Position numbers and translations under genes: made by a program. The notes under the pieces were generated by a model. The model saw only the letters and a list, made by a program, of their open reading frames with translations. It made no database searches and was not told where the DNA came from. Shown one piece after another: positions 8,890-18,941 of a stretch of DNA of 64,000 nt. Origin of the DNA: Mesonia sp. K7 (GTDB lineage: Bacteria > Bacteroidota > Bacteroidia > Flavobacteriales > Flavobacteriaceae); assembly GCF_003233725.1 (NCBI RefSeq), contig NZ_QKQV01000010.1, positions 1-64,000 of the forward strand. The letters are read 5' to 3'. How positions within the stretch are numbered: the first letter of the stretch is position 1; each line of letters begins with the position of its first letter.

Positions 8890-11800
8890 TTAAAATTTAA
8901 TATCTACTCCGACAGAAACCGATTGTGTAGTTGGGTAACTATATAGACTATAAGCACCAAAAGTGTCAAAGTTTGTTGTTTCTCCACTACCAATACCAAT
9001 TTCTGGATCACCTTTATATTCTGGAGCAAATACCCATAAGTTTTGTCCTTGAACAAATAGTTTAACTCCATTAAAGAACGAATCTTTTAACCATCTTTCT
9101 GGTAGATTATACCCAAATGTTAAGTTTCTTAAACGGATGTAGTCACCTTTTTGAAGGAATCTATCTGAAGTTTGATTTGATTCATTTCCATAGATAGGGT
9201 TAGGTAATACATTGGTTTGACCAGGTGTAGTCCAGTAATTAAAGGCGTCGAGCCTTTGATTAGAGTCTACTGAGGTACCATCACTTAACATGTTTTGCTC
9301 CATAATGTTATAAACATAATGTCCAACTTTAAAATAGAAATCTGTGGTTAATTCCCATCCTTTATAAGAAGCATAAAGATTGAATCCACCATCAAAATCT
9401 GCTGTCGGAGATTTTCCTGAGAGTAATTCGTTAGCATCTGCATCATATTCAGAAGTTATATTGCCATCAGAATCATAAAATAACGGTGCTCCGTTGGCAG
9501 GGTTAACTCCAGCCCATCTTGGGATGTAAAAAGTATTGATTTCTTCACCTACAGCTATTCTTGTGTAAGAACCATCGATAGGAGCTCCATCAGGATATTC
9601 TACTGTTGATACTAATTTAGTTACTTCATTATCTAAGAAGGCGATATTGGCTCCTAAGCGTACTCTCCAGTCTTCATTTCTTACTACATCTCCGTTTAAT
9701 GAAATCTCAATACCTTTATTTACCATCTCTCCGATGTTACTAAAAATAACGCCATCAGGCTCACCTCCAATAGATGATAGAGGTCTGTTTAATAATAAAT
9801 CAGAAGTAGTTCTCTCGTAATAATCTATAGTACCTCTCAATCTGTTTTTAAGCATAGCAAATTCTACACCGATATCCCAAATGCGGTTTTTTTCAAAACC
9901 TAAATCTTCATTTCCATTATCAGTAGGGACTGCAGTAGTCAATCCTCCTAAACTTCCAAAGCCTATAGTAGCAACAGCTGGATAAAAACCTATACCAGCT
10001 CTGTTTCCTGAAGTACCTATAGAAGCTCTAAGCTTTAACGCATTAAAGAAAGAATCTTGCATAAAGTCTTCTTTGTGAATATTCCATGCAGCACTTGTAG
10101 ACCAAAAAACACCATACCTGTTATTTCTTCCGAACACAGAACTTTCATCCCGTCTTATTGAAGCGGTAAAGAGGTATTTTTCCATATAGTCATAATTAGC
10201 AAAGGCGCCAATACCTAATAAAGAAGACTCTGAATAGTTTGTGCTTACTGCAGTAGGTTCTGCTGAAATAGATTGTACTGACAAATCTTCAGAAGCAAAA
10301 CCAATACTAGATAAAGCATAGGTTCTAAAAGTATTTCTGTTAAATTCGAATAAACCAGAAATAGAGTAATTGTGCTTTTCATTAATTTGATCAGCCCAAG
10401 TTAAACGATTAGTAATGGTATAGTCAAAATTATATGATCCGTTGTCAGTTTTTGAACCAGGATTAGTAGCGTCTCCCACGATGTCGTCTAGTATAGAGCC
10501 TGGTTTTACAAAATATTCTCTTCTGAAATTGTTATTTGTAGCACCAACTTGAAAGAAGTTAGATAAGTTTTCAGTAAGATCTATATTTGCAAACATTCTT
10601 CCAGTAATGGTATTATTTTGATTCATTTCAGGGTTATTTAAGATCGCTTCAGAAATAGAGAAACCTTGACGAGTTGGGTTAAATTGTTTTTCACCGTTTT
10701 CGTCTAATAAGAAATCTCCGTTTGCATCCAATAAAAACTCTGGTTCGTATGGGTTGTAATCGTAAATAGCTCTAAAAGGGTTTTGTACGTTATTTCTATC
10801 ACGAGGTTCGTCACTTTTAGAATAAGTGTAACTCATGTTAGCCCCTACTTGTAACCAGTCTTTTGCTTGGTATGTAGCGTTAAGACGTGCGGTCATTCTC
10901 TCAAAACCGGATAAGTGGTCTATAATACCAGAATTCCTATCATGACCAACACTAGAAAAATAAGTGAAATCTTTAGAACCTCCTTGAATAGAGAGCTGAT
11001 TTGACTGAACAACACCTCTTCTTAATAAAGTTTCAAACCAATCATGACCATTATTTACCAAGTAGTCGTAATCTTCTTGAGTTGCAGTATTGGCTCCTGG
11101 CAGTCCTTGAGCATTGGTTACTCCTAAAGCTGCAAGCTCAGCTTCATATTGAAGCTTTTGAGCTGCATTCATCATTTCATATGGGTTTTCAACCATTTGA
11201 GTCAAACCGTATCTTGAGTTGAAATTGATGATTGCATCTTGTCCTTTAGTACCTTGCTTAGTTGTAATTACGATTACACCGTTTGCTGCTCTAGAACCAT
11301 ATAAAGAAGCTGTAGCAGCATCTTTTAAAATAGAAATACTTTCGATTTCATTAGGATTCACAGAATTCATATTTGGTGCAACAACCCCATCAATCACATA
11401 CAATGGAGCACTACTTGCATTGATAGAGCCAACACCCCTGATTCTTACAAATGCAGTTTGCCCTGGTTTACCATTACCTGCGGTAACATTGACACCAGCA
11501 GCCTTACCTTGAAGTAATTGGTCTACTGAAGTAGTAGGAGACATTTCTGTTAACTCTTCTCCTGTAACCACTGATACTGCTGACGTTAACTTGTCTCTTT
11601 CGGTCGTACCATAAGCTGTAACAACTACCTCGTCGAGTTCATTATCTGGAACCATACTGATAGAGTATGAGTTTTGAACTCCAACTGTGATTTCTTGTGT
11701 AGCAAAGCCAACATAGCTAAAGACTAACACGTCGCCACTTGCAGCCATCAACGAATAATTTCCGTCAAAATCTGTCTGTGTACCAACCGTGGTTCCTTTA

Positions 11801-11937
11801 ATAACAATGTTAACTCCTGGTAACGGCATGCCCTGATCATCAGTAACAGTACCGGAAACAGTTTTTTGTTGTGCAAAAGTGAGTTGCACCATAAACGCTA
11901 GGAATAGCGTTAAAATTCCACTAAACTTTGTTCTCAT
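8890..11937 (-). CDS. SusC/RagA-family TonB-linked outer-membrane transporter
   Basis: The 1015-aa product has a signal peptide (ending LTFAQQ) and a carboxypeptidase-regulatory-like beta-sandwich (about 25-100: TVSGTVTDDQGMPLPGVNI, DFDGNYSL). A TonB box-like stretch (DELDEVVVTAYGT) leads into the plug (about 110-225, with YVIDGVVAPNMN and AATASLYGSRAANGVIVITT) and a 22-strand-type barrel to the C-terminus (SVGVDIKF). It imports ligands captured by the SusD partner, using TonB energy. The operon is susC-susD-lipoprotein-lipoprotein. No glycoside hydrolase or polysaccharide lyase is nearby, so the substrate may not be a glycan. Confidence 0.96.
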   Translation of the reverse strand: MRTKFSGILTLFLAFMVQLTFAQQKTVSGTVTDDQGMPLPGVNIVIKGTTVGTQTDFDGNYSLMAASGDVLVFSYVGFATQEITVGVQNSYSISMVPDNELDEVVVTAYGTTERDKLTSAVSVVTGEELTEMSPTTSVDQLLQGKAAGVNVTAGNGKPGQTAFVRIRGVGSINASSAPLYVIDGVVAPNMNSVNPNEIESISILKDAATASLYGSRAANGVIVITTKQGTKGQDAIINFNSRYGLTQMVENPYEMMNAAQKLQYEAELAALGVTNAQGLPGANTATQEDYDYLVNNGHDWFETLLRRGVVQSNQLSIQGGSKDFTYFSSVGHDRNSGIIDHLSGFERMTARLNATYQAKDWLQVGANMSYTYSKSDEPRDRNNVQNPFRAIYDYNPYEPEFLLDANGDFLLDENGEKQFNPTRQGFSISEAILNNPEMNQNNTITGRMFANIDLTENLSNFFQVGATNNNFRREYFVKPGSILDDIVGDATNPGSKTDNGSYNFDYTITNRLTWADQINEKHNYSISGLFEFNRNTFRTYALSSIGFASEDLSVQSISAEPTAVSTNYSESSLLGIGAFANYDYMEKYLFTASIRRDESSVFGRNNRYGVFWSTSAAWNIHKEDFMQDSFFNALKLRASIGTSGNRAGIGFYPAVATIGFGSLGGLTTAVPTDNGNEDLGFEKNRIWDIGVEFAMLKNRLRGTIDYYERTTSDLLLNRPLSSIGGEPDGVIFSNIGEMVNKGIEISLNGDVVRNEDWRVRLGANIAFLDNEVTKLVSTVEYPDGAPIDGSYTRIAVGEEINTFYIPRWAGVNPANGAPLFYDSDGNITSEYDADANELLSGKSPTADFDGGFNLYASYKGWELTTDFYFKVGHYVYNIMEQNMLSDGTSVDSNQRLDAFNYWTTPGQTNVLPNPIYGNESNQTSDRFLQKGDYIRLRNLTFGYNLPERWLKDSFFNGVKLFVQGQNLWVFAPEYKGDPEIGIGSGETTNFDTFGAYSLYSYPTTQSVSVGVDIKF

Positions 11938-12008
11938 TTTATAATTTATTTGAATTAGCCAATGTCAAAAATCTTAATAAAAACTTAAATAAACAAAAAA
12001 AACTAAGG

Positions 12009-12023
12009 GAATTTTAAAAATTC
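12009..12023. promoter_or_regulatory. AT-rich palindrome upstream of susC
   Basis: GAATTTT and AAAATTC flank one central base, forming a perfect 15-base palindrome about 70 bases before the susC start. It could be an operator for the SusC/SusD operon, but short AT palindromes arise easily by chance. Confidence 0.25.
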
Positions 12024-12049
12024 TGTTAATCTAAATTCATTTTTGGTTA

Positions 12050-13750
12050 TTAAAATGTTACGGTGTAAACAATATGAACTTTAGTACTATTGAATTGAAA
12101 GTTCTGATTTTCAGTCTTTCCATTGGCAAACATTAGGTGTAATATGCCAGAATTGGTCATGAGTTTTAAGCCAAAACCTATAGATGTTAAAGTTTCAGAT
12201 GTAGTATCGATGTTGTTTTTGAAATAGGCGAAATCAGTTATGCTGTGCAAAACTAAATTGCTGGAAGCTAAATATTGATACTCCAACTGTGTTATGGTGT
12301 ATAAATTTGCGGGAATACTGTTTTCTTGGAAACCTCTGATGGTGTTTATTCCGCCAAAACGTGGTAACTCATTTAGGAGGTAGTTATCCGAGATCAAATA
12401 AAAGTTGTGGTTGTTAAGGTAAATAAAGTTTCTGTCGTTTAGCGGAAACTGAAACTGGTAATTCCCTATTAGGTCTATTTGGTCGGTCTTAAGGTCGCCG
12501 ACATCTCTGCTTCCAAAGCCTATCTCGGTGTAAAGTCGGTTTGGTTCTCGGGTTAAATTATTTTCAATTTGATTTAAAATAAGATTAGCGCCCACATAAA
12601 CTTTGTTGCTTTTAAAATCTTGAACTGCATTAATGAGATTTTCGTTAGCCAGATTGGTTGAACTTGTAAACCTGTATTTTGTAAAAAAAGTGCTAGTTGA
12701 ATTGAGAATGTAGTTGAGTCCGATTTTTTGTTGTGTATTGTTGAAGGTGGAATCTTTTCTGAAAATATTCAATCCGGCTTCAAGACCAAAAGGAGTTTTA
12801 AAAATGTAAGGAAAATTCATGTCGAGGTTAAACTCAATCTGTCCTTCACCGTCGTTTCGGTATAAGAGTTTAAGGCTTTCACCGAAATTCAAATTGTTCA
12901 ATAAATTCAAATCTACCAAACCATTTAGTTGAAGGCTGTTGTCAACTTCGTTAGTGGCAAAGCCCAAATAACCATTAAAATTGTTCTGATTTCTTTTTTT
13001 GAGGTAAACATACAAGATCGTCGAATCCTTTTCGAAAAGAATTTCGGCGGGTTTTGCGATTTCGACAAAGTTTAGTGTTTTTAGCGAATTTATTTTTTTG
13101 TCGATAATACTTTTGTTGAATTTCTGATTGGCTTTTATTTTCAGAAAATGCTTGAGATAGCCTTTCGGGAATTTCTCGTAACCGAGAATTTTAATCCCGT
13201 CAATTTTTCTGTCTTCCGAATAGTAAAAAACCAAATTCCCAAAAAGTAAATTTTCTCGTTTAAAAATGTCCTTTATATATAGGAGAGAAAATGGCTTTCC
13301 GGAATTGGAGATCTTCTGGTTCAGATTCTGTAAATAAATTTCCGTTTCCGAAAAAGAAATTTTTAAGGTGTCTTTGAGTGGGATTTGCAATTCTTGCTCA
13401 AGAAAATCACGATCTTCTTGCGAGGTTAAAAGATGTATGGTTTCAATTTTATTACCGGCTATATATATAAAGGTGTAAATATTTTCATTTTTATTGAAAT
13501 CTTTCCTTGTGATTTTCGCGTCGATATAACCCATTTTCTGAAGGTTGTTCAGGAGTAAATTCACTTCGCTTTCAGCGGAATTTAAATCTTGATGGTTTTT
13601 TTGGTAAGAAATGTTTTCCAGAAGCTTTTTGTCGTATTCTTTTTCACCAATTATTTGCAACGTGATGTTTTGTGCTTCCGCGAAAAACGAAATGAAAAAA
13701 AAGAGAGTGAAAATGTATCGAAAAATATTCAAAGAAGTAATTTTAAGCAA
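12050..13750 (-). CDS. Omp85/BamA-like outer-membrane protein with POTRA-like N-terminus
   Basis: This protein of about 566 aa has a signal peptide (TLFFFISFFAEAQ), a POTRA-like periplasmic part (about 25-250; LLNNLQKMGYIDAKI, GYEKFPKGYLKHFLKIKA, SLKTLNFVE) and a C-terminal barrel. GGINTIRGFQENS is the conserved RGF motif of Omp85 L6 loops, and the protein ends in the aromatic VYTVTF. It is shorter than BamA and is more like the extra Omp85 members of Bacteroidota. No in-frame ATG is available: translation must use TTG at 13750 or 13732. The gene is divergent from rpsL. Its substrate, protein or lipid, is unknown. Confidence 0.75.
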   Translation of the reverse strand: MLKITSLNIFRYIFTLFFFISFFAEAQNITLQIIGEKEYDKKLLENISYQKNHQDLNSAESEVNLLLNNLQKMGYIDAKITRKDFNKNENIYTFIYIAGNKIETIHLLTSQEDRDFLEQELQIPLKDTLKISFSETEIYLQNLNQKISNSGKPFSLLYIKDIFKRENLLFGNLVFYYSEDRKIDGIKILGYEKFPKGYLKHFLKIKANQKFNKSIIDKKINSLKTLNFVEIAKPAEILFEKDSTILYVYLKKRNQNNFNGYLGFATNEVDNSLQLNGLVDLNLLNNLNFGESLKLLYRNDGEGQIEFNLDMNFPYIFKTPFGLEAGLNIFRKDSTFNNTQQKIGLNYILNSTSTFFTKYRFTSSTNLANENLINAVQDFKSNKVYVGANLILNQIENNLTREPNRLYTEIGFGSRDVGDLKTDQIDLIGNYQFQFPLNDRNFIYLNNHNFYLISDNYLLNELPRFGGINTIRGFQENSIPANLYTITQLEYQYLASSNLVLHSITDFAYFKNNIDTTSETLTSIGFGLKLMTNSGILHLMFANGKTENQNFQFNSTKVHIVYTVTF

Positions 13751-13822
13751 GAACGAAATTATGTTTTATTTAGCGTTCTAATTTCCGAAAAAATAATCTT
13801 ATTGAAAATTAATATGTTATTG

Positions 13823-13853
13823 TTTGATTAATAAAAAAATATATATACATTTG
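13823..13853 (+). promoter_or_regulatory. Consensus promoter of the ribosomal superoperon
   Basis: TTTG at 13823-13826 is followed by exactly 19 bases and TACATTTG at 13846-13853. This is a perfect match to the Bacteroidota -33/-7 promoter (TTTG-N19-TAnnTTTG). It lies 53 bases before the rpsL start. Confidence 0.9.
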
Positions 13854-13906
13854 CAAACCCAAAAAATGGGTATTATATAAATTAAAATTAGTGTAATTAA
13901 GAATTT

Positions 13907-14281
13907 ATGCCAACAATTCAACAATTAGTAAGAAAAGGAAGAGCCAAAATAACCAAGAAGAGTAAATCGGCTGCTTTAGATTCTTGCCCTCAAAGAAGAG
14001 GAGTTTGTACGCGTGTTTATACTACTACACCTAAAAAACCTAACTCGGCTATGCGTAAAGTAGCAAGGGTTAGATTAACCAATGGTAAGGAAGTAAACGC
14101 ATACATTCCTGGAGAGGGTCACAATCTACAAGAGCACTCGATAGTATTGGTTAGAGGTGGAAGGGTAAAAGATTTGCCTGGTGTTAGATATCACATCGTG
14201 CGTGGTGCATTAGATACTGCCGGTGTTGAAGGAAGAACTCAACGTAGATCTAAGTACGGAGCAAAACGCCCTAAAAAGTAA
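13907..14281 (+). CDS. rpsL: 30S ribosomal protein S12
   Basis: The 124-aa product is S12 of the decoding centre. The conserved loop [17 protein letters not shown] carries the wild-type lysine at the streptomycin-resistance position, and [13 protein letters not shown] contains the aspartate that is methylthiolated in other bacteria. It is the first gene of the superoperon, with rpsG starting 24 bases on. Confidence 0.98.
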   Translation: MPTIQQLVRKGRAKITKKSKSAALDSCPQRRGVCTRVYTTTPKKPNSAMRKVARVRLTNGKEVNAYIPGEGHNLQEHSIVLVRGGRVKDLPGVRYHIVRGALDTAGVEGRTQRRSKYGAKRPKK

Positions 14282-14305
14282 TTTAAAAACTTTTAAAGAG
14301 AAGAA

Positions 14306-14782
14306 ATGAGAAAAAGACAGGCAAAAAAGAGACCACTATTACCGGATCCAAAATTTAATGATCAGTTGGTGACACGTTTCGTTAATATGATGATGTGGGA
14401 TGGTAAGAAATCGGTTGCTTTCAAAATATTTTACGATGCAATTGCTATCGTAGAGGAAAAAAATCAAGACGAAGAAAAAACTGCTTTAGAGTTGTGGAAG
14501 GATGCATTATCTAATGTAATGCCACATGTGGAAGTAAGAAGTAGAAGAGTTGGTGGTGCTACCTTCCAAATTCCGATGCAAATTAGACCAGATCGTAAGG
14601 TTTCTACCGCGATGAAATGGTTAATTTCTTTTTCGCGTAAGCGTAATGAAAAAGGGATGGCTGCAAAATTAGCTGCAGAAATATTAGCTGCTGCGAAAGA
14701 AGAAGGAGCTGCGGTGAAGAAAAGAGTAGATACGCACAAAATGGCAGAAGCAAATAAAGCATTCTCACACTTTAGATTCTAA
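14306..14782 (+). CDS. rpsG: 30S ribosomal protein S7
   Basis: The 158-aa product nucleates assembly of the 30S head by binding the 3' domain of 16S rRNA. The N-terminal [17 protein letters not shown] and the [17 protein letters not shown] signature (residue about 78) are diagnostic. It sits in the standard rpsL-rpsG-fusA order and ends six bases before fusA. Confidence 0.98.
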   Translation: MRKRQAKKRPLLPDPKFNDQLVTRFVNMMMWDGKKSVAFKIFYDAIAIVEEKNQDEEKTALELWKDALSNVMPHVEVRSRRVGGATFQIPMQIRPDRKVSTAMKWLISFSRKRNEKGMAAKLAAEILAAAKEEGAAVKKRVDTHKMAEANKAFSHFRF

Positions 14783-14788
14783 TAAAAA

Positions 14789-16918
14789 ATGGCACAAAGA
14801 GATTTAAAATTTACAAGAAATATTGGTATTGCAGCGCATATTGATGCGGGTAAAACAACTACTACCGAACGTATTTTGTTCTATACTGGTGTTTCTCACA
14901 AAATAGGAGAGGTTCACGACGGAGCTGCAACAATGGACTGGATGGAGCAAGAGCAAGAAAGAGGTATTACTATTACTTCTGCTGCAACCACTTGTACATG
15001 GAAGTTCCCAATGGAAAACGCGCAACCGCTTCCAGAAACTAAAGATTATCACTTTAACATCATCGATACTCCTGGTCACGTTGATTTTACCGTAGAGGTG
15101 AACCGCTCGTTGAGAGTATTAGATGGTTTAGTGTTCTTGTTTAGTGCTGTAGATGGTGTTGAGCCACAATCAGAAACTAACTGGAGACTTGCAGATAACT
15201 ACGGTGTTCCAAGAATTGGTTTCGTTAATAAAATGGACCGTCAAGGTTCTAACTTCTTAGCGGTTTGTAACCAAGTAAAAGAAATGTTAGGTTCTAATGC
15301 AGTGCCTATCGTTTTGCCAATTGGTTCTGAGGCTGATTTTAGAGGAATCGTAGATTTAGCAAAAAATAGAGCGATTGTATGGCACGACGATAACTTTGGT
15401 TCTACTTTCGACGTAGTAGATATTCCTGCAGATATGCAAGAAGAAGTGCGTGAGTACCGTGCAAAACTTATCGAAGAAGTTGCAGAGTATGATGAGAATT
15501 TGATGGAGAAGTTCTTCGAAGACGAAGACTCTATTACAGAAGAAGAAGTACACGCGGCTTTAAGAGCGGCGGTTATGGATAGAGCTATCATTCCTATGGT
15601 TTGTGGTTCTTCATTCAAAAATAAAGGAGTTCAGTTTTTATTAGATGCGGTTTGTCGTTATTTGCCTTCACCGGTAGACAAAGAAGCTATTGTGGGAACT
15701 AATCCAGATACAGGTGCTGAAGAAAAAAGAAAGCCAGATGTAACTGCGCCTTTTTCAGCTTTAGCATTCAAAATTGCTACCGATCCTTTCGTAGGTCGTT
15801 TGGCATTCTTTAGAGCATATTCAGGAAGATTAGATGCAGGATCATACGTGTTGAACAATAGGTCTGGTAAAAAAGAAAGAATTTCTAGAATTTACCAAAT
15901 GCACTCTAACAAACAAAATGCAATAGAATATATTGAGGCTGGAGATATTGGAGCTGCTGTAGGGTTTAAAGATATTAAAACGGGTGATACTTTATCAGAC
16001 GAAAAAGCGCCAATCGTTTTAGAGTCTATGGATTTCCCAGATCCGGTAATTGGTATCGCTGTTGAGCCAAAAACAAAAGCAGATGTAGATAAAATGGGTA
16101 TGGCTTTAGCTAAATTAGCAGAAGAAGATCCAACTTTTACAGCTAAGACAGATGAGGCTTCAGGTCAGACGATCATCTCAGGAATGGGTGAGCTTCATTT
16201 AGATATTATTATCGATCGTTTACGAAGAGAGTTTAAAGTAGAAGTAAATCAAGGTCAACCTAGAGTTGAATATAAAGAAGCAATTACCAGAAAAGCAGAT
16301 CACAGAGAGGTTTACAAAAAACAATCGGGTGGTCGTGGTAAATTTGCTGATATCGTATTTACGCTTGAGCCTGCAGAAGAAGGCAAGTCAGGTTTAGAGT
16401 TTATTTCTGAGATTAAAGGTGGTAACGTTCCTAAGGAATTTATCCCTTCAATCGAAAAAGGATTTAAAATGGCAATGATTAACGGTCCTTTGGCAGGTTA
16501 CGAAGTAGATGCTATGAAAGTAACCTTGACAGATGGTTCTTACCACGATGTAGATTCTGATCAATTATCGTTCGAGCTTGCTGCGAAATTAGGTTTCAAG
16601 GCTGCGGCAAAGGCTGCAAAAGCTGTAATTATGGAGCCAATTATGAAGTTGGAAGTATTAACTCCGGAAGAAAGTATGGGTGATATCGTTGGTGACTTAA
16701 ACCGTCGTCGTGGCCAAGTGAACAATATGAGCGATAGAGCAGGTTCTAAAGTAATCAAGGCTCACGTTCCGTTATCAGAAATGTTTGGGTATGTAACGGC
16801 TTTACGTACATTATCTTCTGGTAGAGCAACCTCTACAATGGAATTTTCTCACTATGCAGAAACTCCATCGAATATTTCGGAAGAAGTGATTAAAGAAGCA
16901 AAAGGTGGTAACGATTAA
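14789..16918 (+). CDS. fusA: Elongation factor G
   Basis: This 709-aa translocase GTPase drives tRNA-mRNA movement on the ribosome. The G-domain motifs are all present: [16 protein letters not shown] (P-loop), RGITI (switch), [12 protein letters not shown] and NKMDR. Domains II-V follow, including [14 protein letters not shown] and the domain IV tip region ([20 protein letters not shown]). No tuf gene follows; rpsJ starts 11 bases after the stop. Confidence 0.98.
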   Translation: MAQRDLKFTRNIGIAAHIDAGKTTTTERILFYTGVSHKIGEVHDGAATMDWMEQEQERGITITSAATTCTWKFPMENAQPLPETKDYHFNIIDTPGHVDFTVEVNRSLRVLDGLVFLFSAVDGVEPQSETNWRLADNYGVPRIGFVNKMDRQGSNFLAVCNQVKEMLGSNAVPIVLPIGSEADFRGIVDLAKNRAIVWHDDNFGSTFDVVDIPADMQEEVREYRAKLIEEVAEYDENLMEKFFEDEDSITEEEVHAALRAAVMDRAIIPMVCGSSFKNKGVQFLLDAVCRYLPSPVDKEAIVGTNPDTGAEEKRKPDVTAPFSALAFKIATDPFVGRLAFFRAYSGRLDAGSYVLNNRSGKKERISRIYQMHSNKQNAIEYIEAGDIGAAVGFKDIKTGDTLSDEKAPIVLESMDFPDPVIGIAVEPKTKADVDKMGMALAKLAEEDPTFTAKTDEASGQTIISGMGELHLDIIIDRLRREFKVEVNQGQPRVEYKEAITRKADHREVYKKQSGGRGKFADIVFTLEPAEEGKSGLEFISEIKGGNVPKEFIPSIEKGFKMAMINGPLAGYEVDAMKVTLTDGSYHDVDSDQLSFELAAKLGFKAAAKAAKAVIMEPIMKLEVLTPEESMGDIVGDLNRRRGQVNNMSDRAGSKVIKAHVPLSEMFGYVTALRTLSSGRATSTMEFSHYAETPSNISEEVIKEAKGGND

Positions 16919-16929
16919 AAGCTAAGAAA

Positions 16930-17235
16930 ATGAGTCAAAAAATTAGAATAAAATTAAAGTCTTACGATCATAACTTAGTTGATAAATCAGCTGAAAAGAT
17001 TGTAAAAACTGTAAAAACAACAGGTGCTGCGGTAACGGGTCCAATTCCATTGCCAACACACAAGAAAATTTTCACAGTATTGCGTTCGCCGCACGTGAAC
17101 AAGAAATCAAGAGAGCAATTTCAATTAAGTTCTTACAAAAGACTTTTAGATATTTATAGCTCATCATCAAAAACGATTGATGCTTTAATGAAACTTGAAT
17201 TGCCGAGTGGAGTTGAAGTAGAGATCAAAGTCTGA
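16930..17235 (+). CDS. rpsJ: 30S ribosomal protein S10 (NusE)
   Basis: The 101-aa S10 has the signature [20 protein letters not shown]. Besides its place in the 30S head it is the NusE subunit of transcription antitermination complexes. It is followed by a 149-base gap, the longest in the S10 gene block, that holds a probable attenuator. Confidence 0.98.
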   Translation: MSQKIRIKLKSYDHNLVDKSAEKIVKTVKTTGAAVTGPIPLPTHKKIFTVLRSPHVNKKSREQFQLSSYKRLLDIYSSSSKTIDALMKLELPSGVEVEIKV

Positions 17236-17245
17236 TGATTTGAAT

Positions 17246-17346
17246 ACTGAACTTTGGTTTCAGTTACATGTCCTGAGCTGCGGGCGAGGGAAAAACGGAA
17301 GAAAATACATTCAGGATTGAACGTGTTTTCAATCCTGAAGTTTTTT
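17246..17346 (+). promoter_or_regulatory. Putative attenuator (antiterminator/terminator) in the rpsJ-rplC gap
   Basis: A strong terminator-like hairpin has 11 perfect base pairs (TCAGGATTGAA 17311-17321, TTCAATCCTGA 17328-17338) and then AGTTTTTT. Upstream, TCCTGA at 17271-17276 repeats the 3' arm, so it can pair with TCAGGA at 17311-17316 and stop the terminator from forming. A small hairpin (ACTGAA 17246-17251, TTCAGT 17259-17264) and a GC- and purine-rich unpaired block (GCGGGCGAGGGAAAAACGG) precede it. The layout fits ribosomal-protein feedback on L3 and downstream genes. The controlling protein is unknown. Confidence 0.6.
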
Positions 17347-17384
17347 AAATAATAAATAAAATAGTAATTAATAATTAAATTTTT

Positions 17385-18002
17385 ATGTCTGGGTTAATAG
17401 GAAAAAAAATCGGCATGACTAGCGTTTTTGATGAAAACGGGAAAAACATTCCTTGTACAGTAATTCAAGCTGGTCCATGTGTTGTTACCCAAGTCAGAAC
17501 CACAGAGGTTGACGGGTATGAAGCGCTTCAACTTGGTTTCGATGACAAGGCAGAGAAAAGTACTACAAAAGCGACTCAAGGTCACTTTAAAAAAGCGGGT
17601 ACTTCAGCGAAGCGTAAAGTTGTCGAATTCAAAGGATTTGAAGGTGAGTTTAAATTAGGTGACGAGATCACTGTAGAGCATTTTGTTGAAGGAGAGTTTG
17701 TAGATGTAGCTGGTACTTCAAAAGGTAAAGGTTTCCAAGGTGTTGTAAAAAGACACGGTTTTGGTGGTGTGGGGCAAGCGACTCACGGTCAGCATAACCG
17801 TTTAAGAGCTCCAGGTTCTATTGGTGCGGCATCTTATCCTGCAAGAGTTTTCAAAGGAATGAGAATGGCGGGACAAATGGGTAACGAGAGAGTAAAAGTT
17901 GAAAACTTAAGAGTATTGAAGGTAGTACCAGAAAAAAATCTTTTAGTATTAAAAGGTTGTGTTCCTGGTCACAAAAATGCTTACGTAACAATTGAAAAGT
18001 AA
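17385..18002 (+). CDS. rplC: 50S ribosomal protein L3
   Basis: The 205-aa L3 starts [19 protein letters not shown]. Its central loop reaching towards the peptidyl-transferase centre includes [17 protein letters not shown] and [11 protein letters not shown], the glutamine of which is methylated in E. coli. Its stop codon shares one base with the rplD start (TAATG), indicating translational coupling. Confidence 0.98.
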   Translation: MSGLIGKKIGMTSVFDENGKNIPCTVIQAGPCVVTQVRTTEVDGYEALQLGFDDKAEKSTTKATQGHFKKAGTSAKRKVVEFKGFEGEFKLGDEITVEHFVEGEFVDVAGTSKGKGFQGVVKRHGFGGVGQATHGQHNRLRAPGSIGAASYPARVFKGMRMAGQMGNERVKVENLRVLKVVPEKNLLVLKGCVPGHKNAYVTIEK

Positions 18003-18631
18003 TGAAAGTAGCAGTTTTAGATATAAAAGGAAAGAAGACAAGCAAAGAGGTAACTCTTTCTGACGATATTTTCGGAATCGAGCCAAACAACCATGCTATT
18101 TATTTAGATGTAAAGCAATTCTTGGCAAATCAACGTCAAGGTACTCACAAAGCTAAAGAAAGAGCAGAGATTACGGGTTCTACCAGAAAAATTAAGAAGC
18201 AAAAAGGTACAGGTACAGCTAGAGCTGGAAGTATAAAATCTGGAGTTTTTAAAGGTGGTGGTCGTATGTTCGGTCCAAGACCAAGAAACTATGGTTTTAA
18301 ACTGAATAAAAACCTTAAGCGCTTAGCGCGTAAATCGGTGTTAAGCCAAAAAGCTAAAAACAATGAATTATTAGTGGTGGAAGATTTTAATTTTGATACG
18401 CCAAAAACAAAAAATCTTATCGATGTATTGAAAGGTTTAGGTATCGAAAATAAAAAATCACTGATAGTGTTGGGAGAGTCAAATAAAAACCTATATTTGT
18501 CATCTCGTAATTTGAAGACTTCTAAAGTTGTAAACCATACAGAATTAAGCACTTACGATATTTTAAATGCTAATAATTTGGTTCTTTTAGAAGGTTCATT
18601 AGAAGGAATTGAGTCGAATTTGATTAAATAA
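18002..18631 (+). CDS. rplD: 50S ribosomal protein L4
   Basis: The 209-aa L4 contributes to the exit-tunnel constriction. The extended loop [19 protein letters not shown] and [18 protein letters not shown] are diagnostic. In E. coli L4 represses its own operon at the leader, so it is one candidate effector for the upstream attenuator. Confidence 0.97.
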   Translation: MKVAVLDIKGKKTSKEVTLSDDIFGIEPNNHAIYLDVKQFLANQRQGTHKAKERAEITGSTRKIKKQKGTGTARAGSIKSGVFKGGGRMFGPRPRNYGFKLNKNLKRLARKSVLSQKAKNNELLVVEDFNFDTPKTKNLIDVLKGLGIENKKSLIVLGESNKNLYLSSRNLKTSKVVNHTELSTYDILNANNLVLLEGSLEGIESNLIK

Positions 18632-18638
18632 GAACGTT

Positions 18639-18929
18639 ATGAGTATCTTAATAAAACCTATTATTACAGAAAAAGCTACAAACGATAGCGAGTTAAACAA
18701 CCGTTTCGCTTTTGTAGTAAATAATAAGGCGAACAAGATTGAAATCAAGCAAGCAATTGAGTCTGCTTATGGCGTTTCTGTTTTGAAAGTTCGCACAATA
18801 AATGTACGTCCCGATAGAAAAACTCGATACACTAAAACAGGTATCGTAACTGGTAAAACAAGTGCTTTCAAAAAAGCAATTGTACAGGTGGCTGAGGGTG
18901 ATACAATAGATTTATATGCTAATCTTTAA
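18639..18929 (+). CDS. rplW: 50S ribosomal protein L23
   Basis: The 96-aa L23 lies at the tunnel exit, where trigger factor and SRP dock. The N-terminal LIKPIITEKATNDSE and VNVRP-like TINVRPDRKTRYTKTG motifs identify it. It lies seven bases after rplD and 12 before rplB. Confidence 0.97.
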   Translation: MSILIKPIITEKATNDSELNNRFAFVVNNKANKIEIKQAIESAYGVSVLKVRTINVRPDRKTRYTKTGIVTGKTSAFKKAIVQVAEGDTIDLYANL

Positions 18930-18941
18930 GAGATTTAAAAA

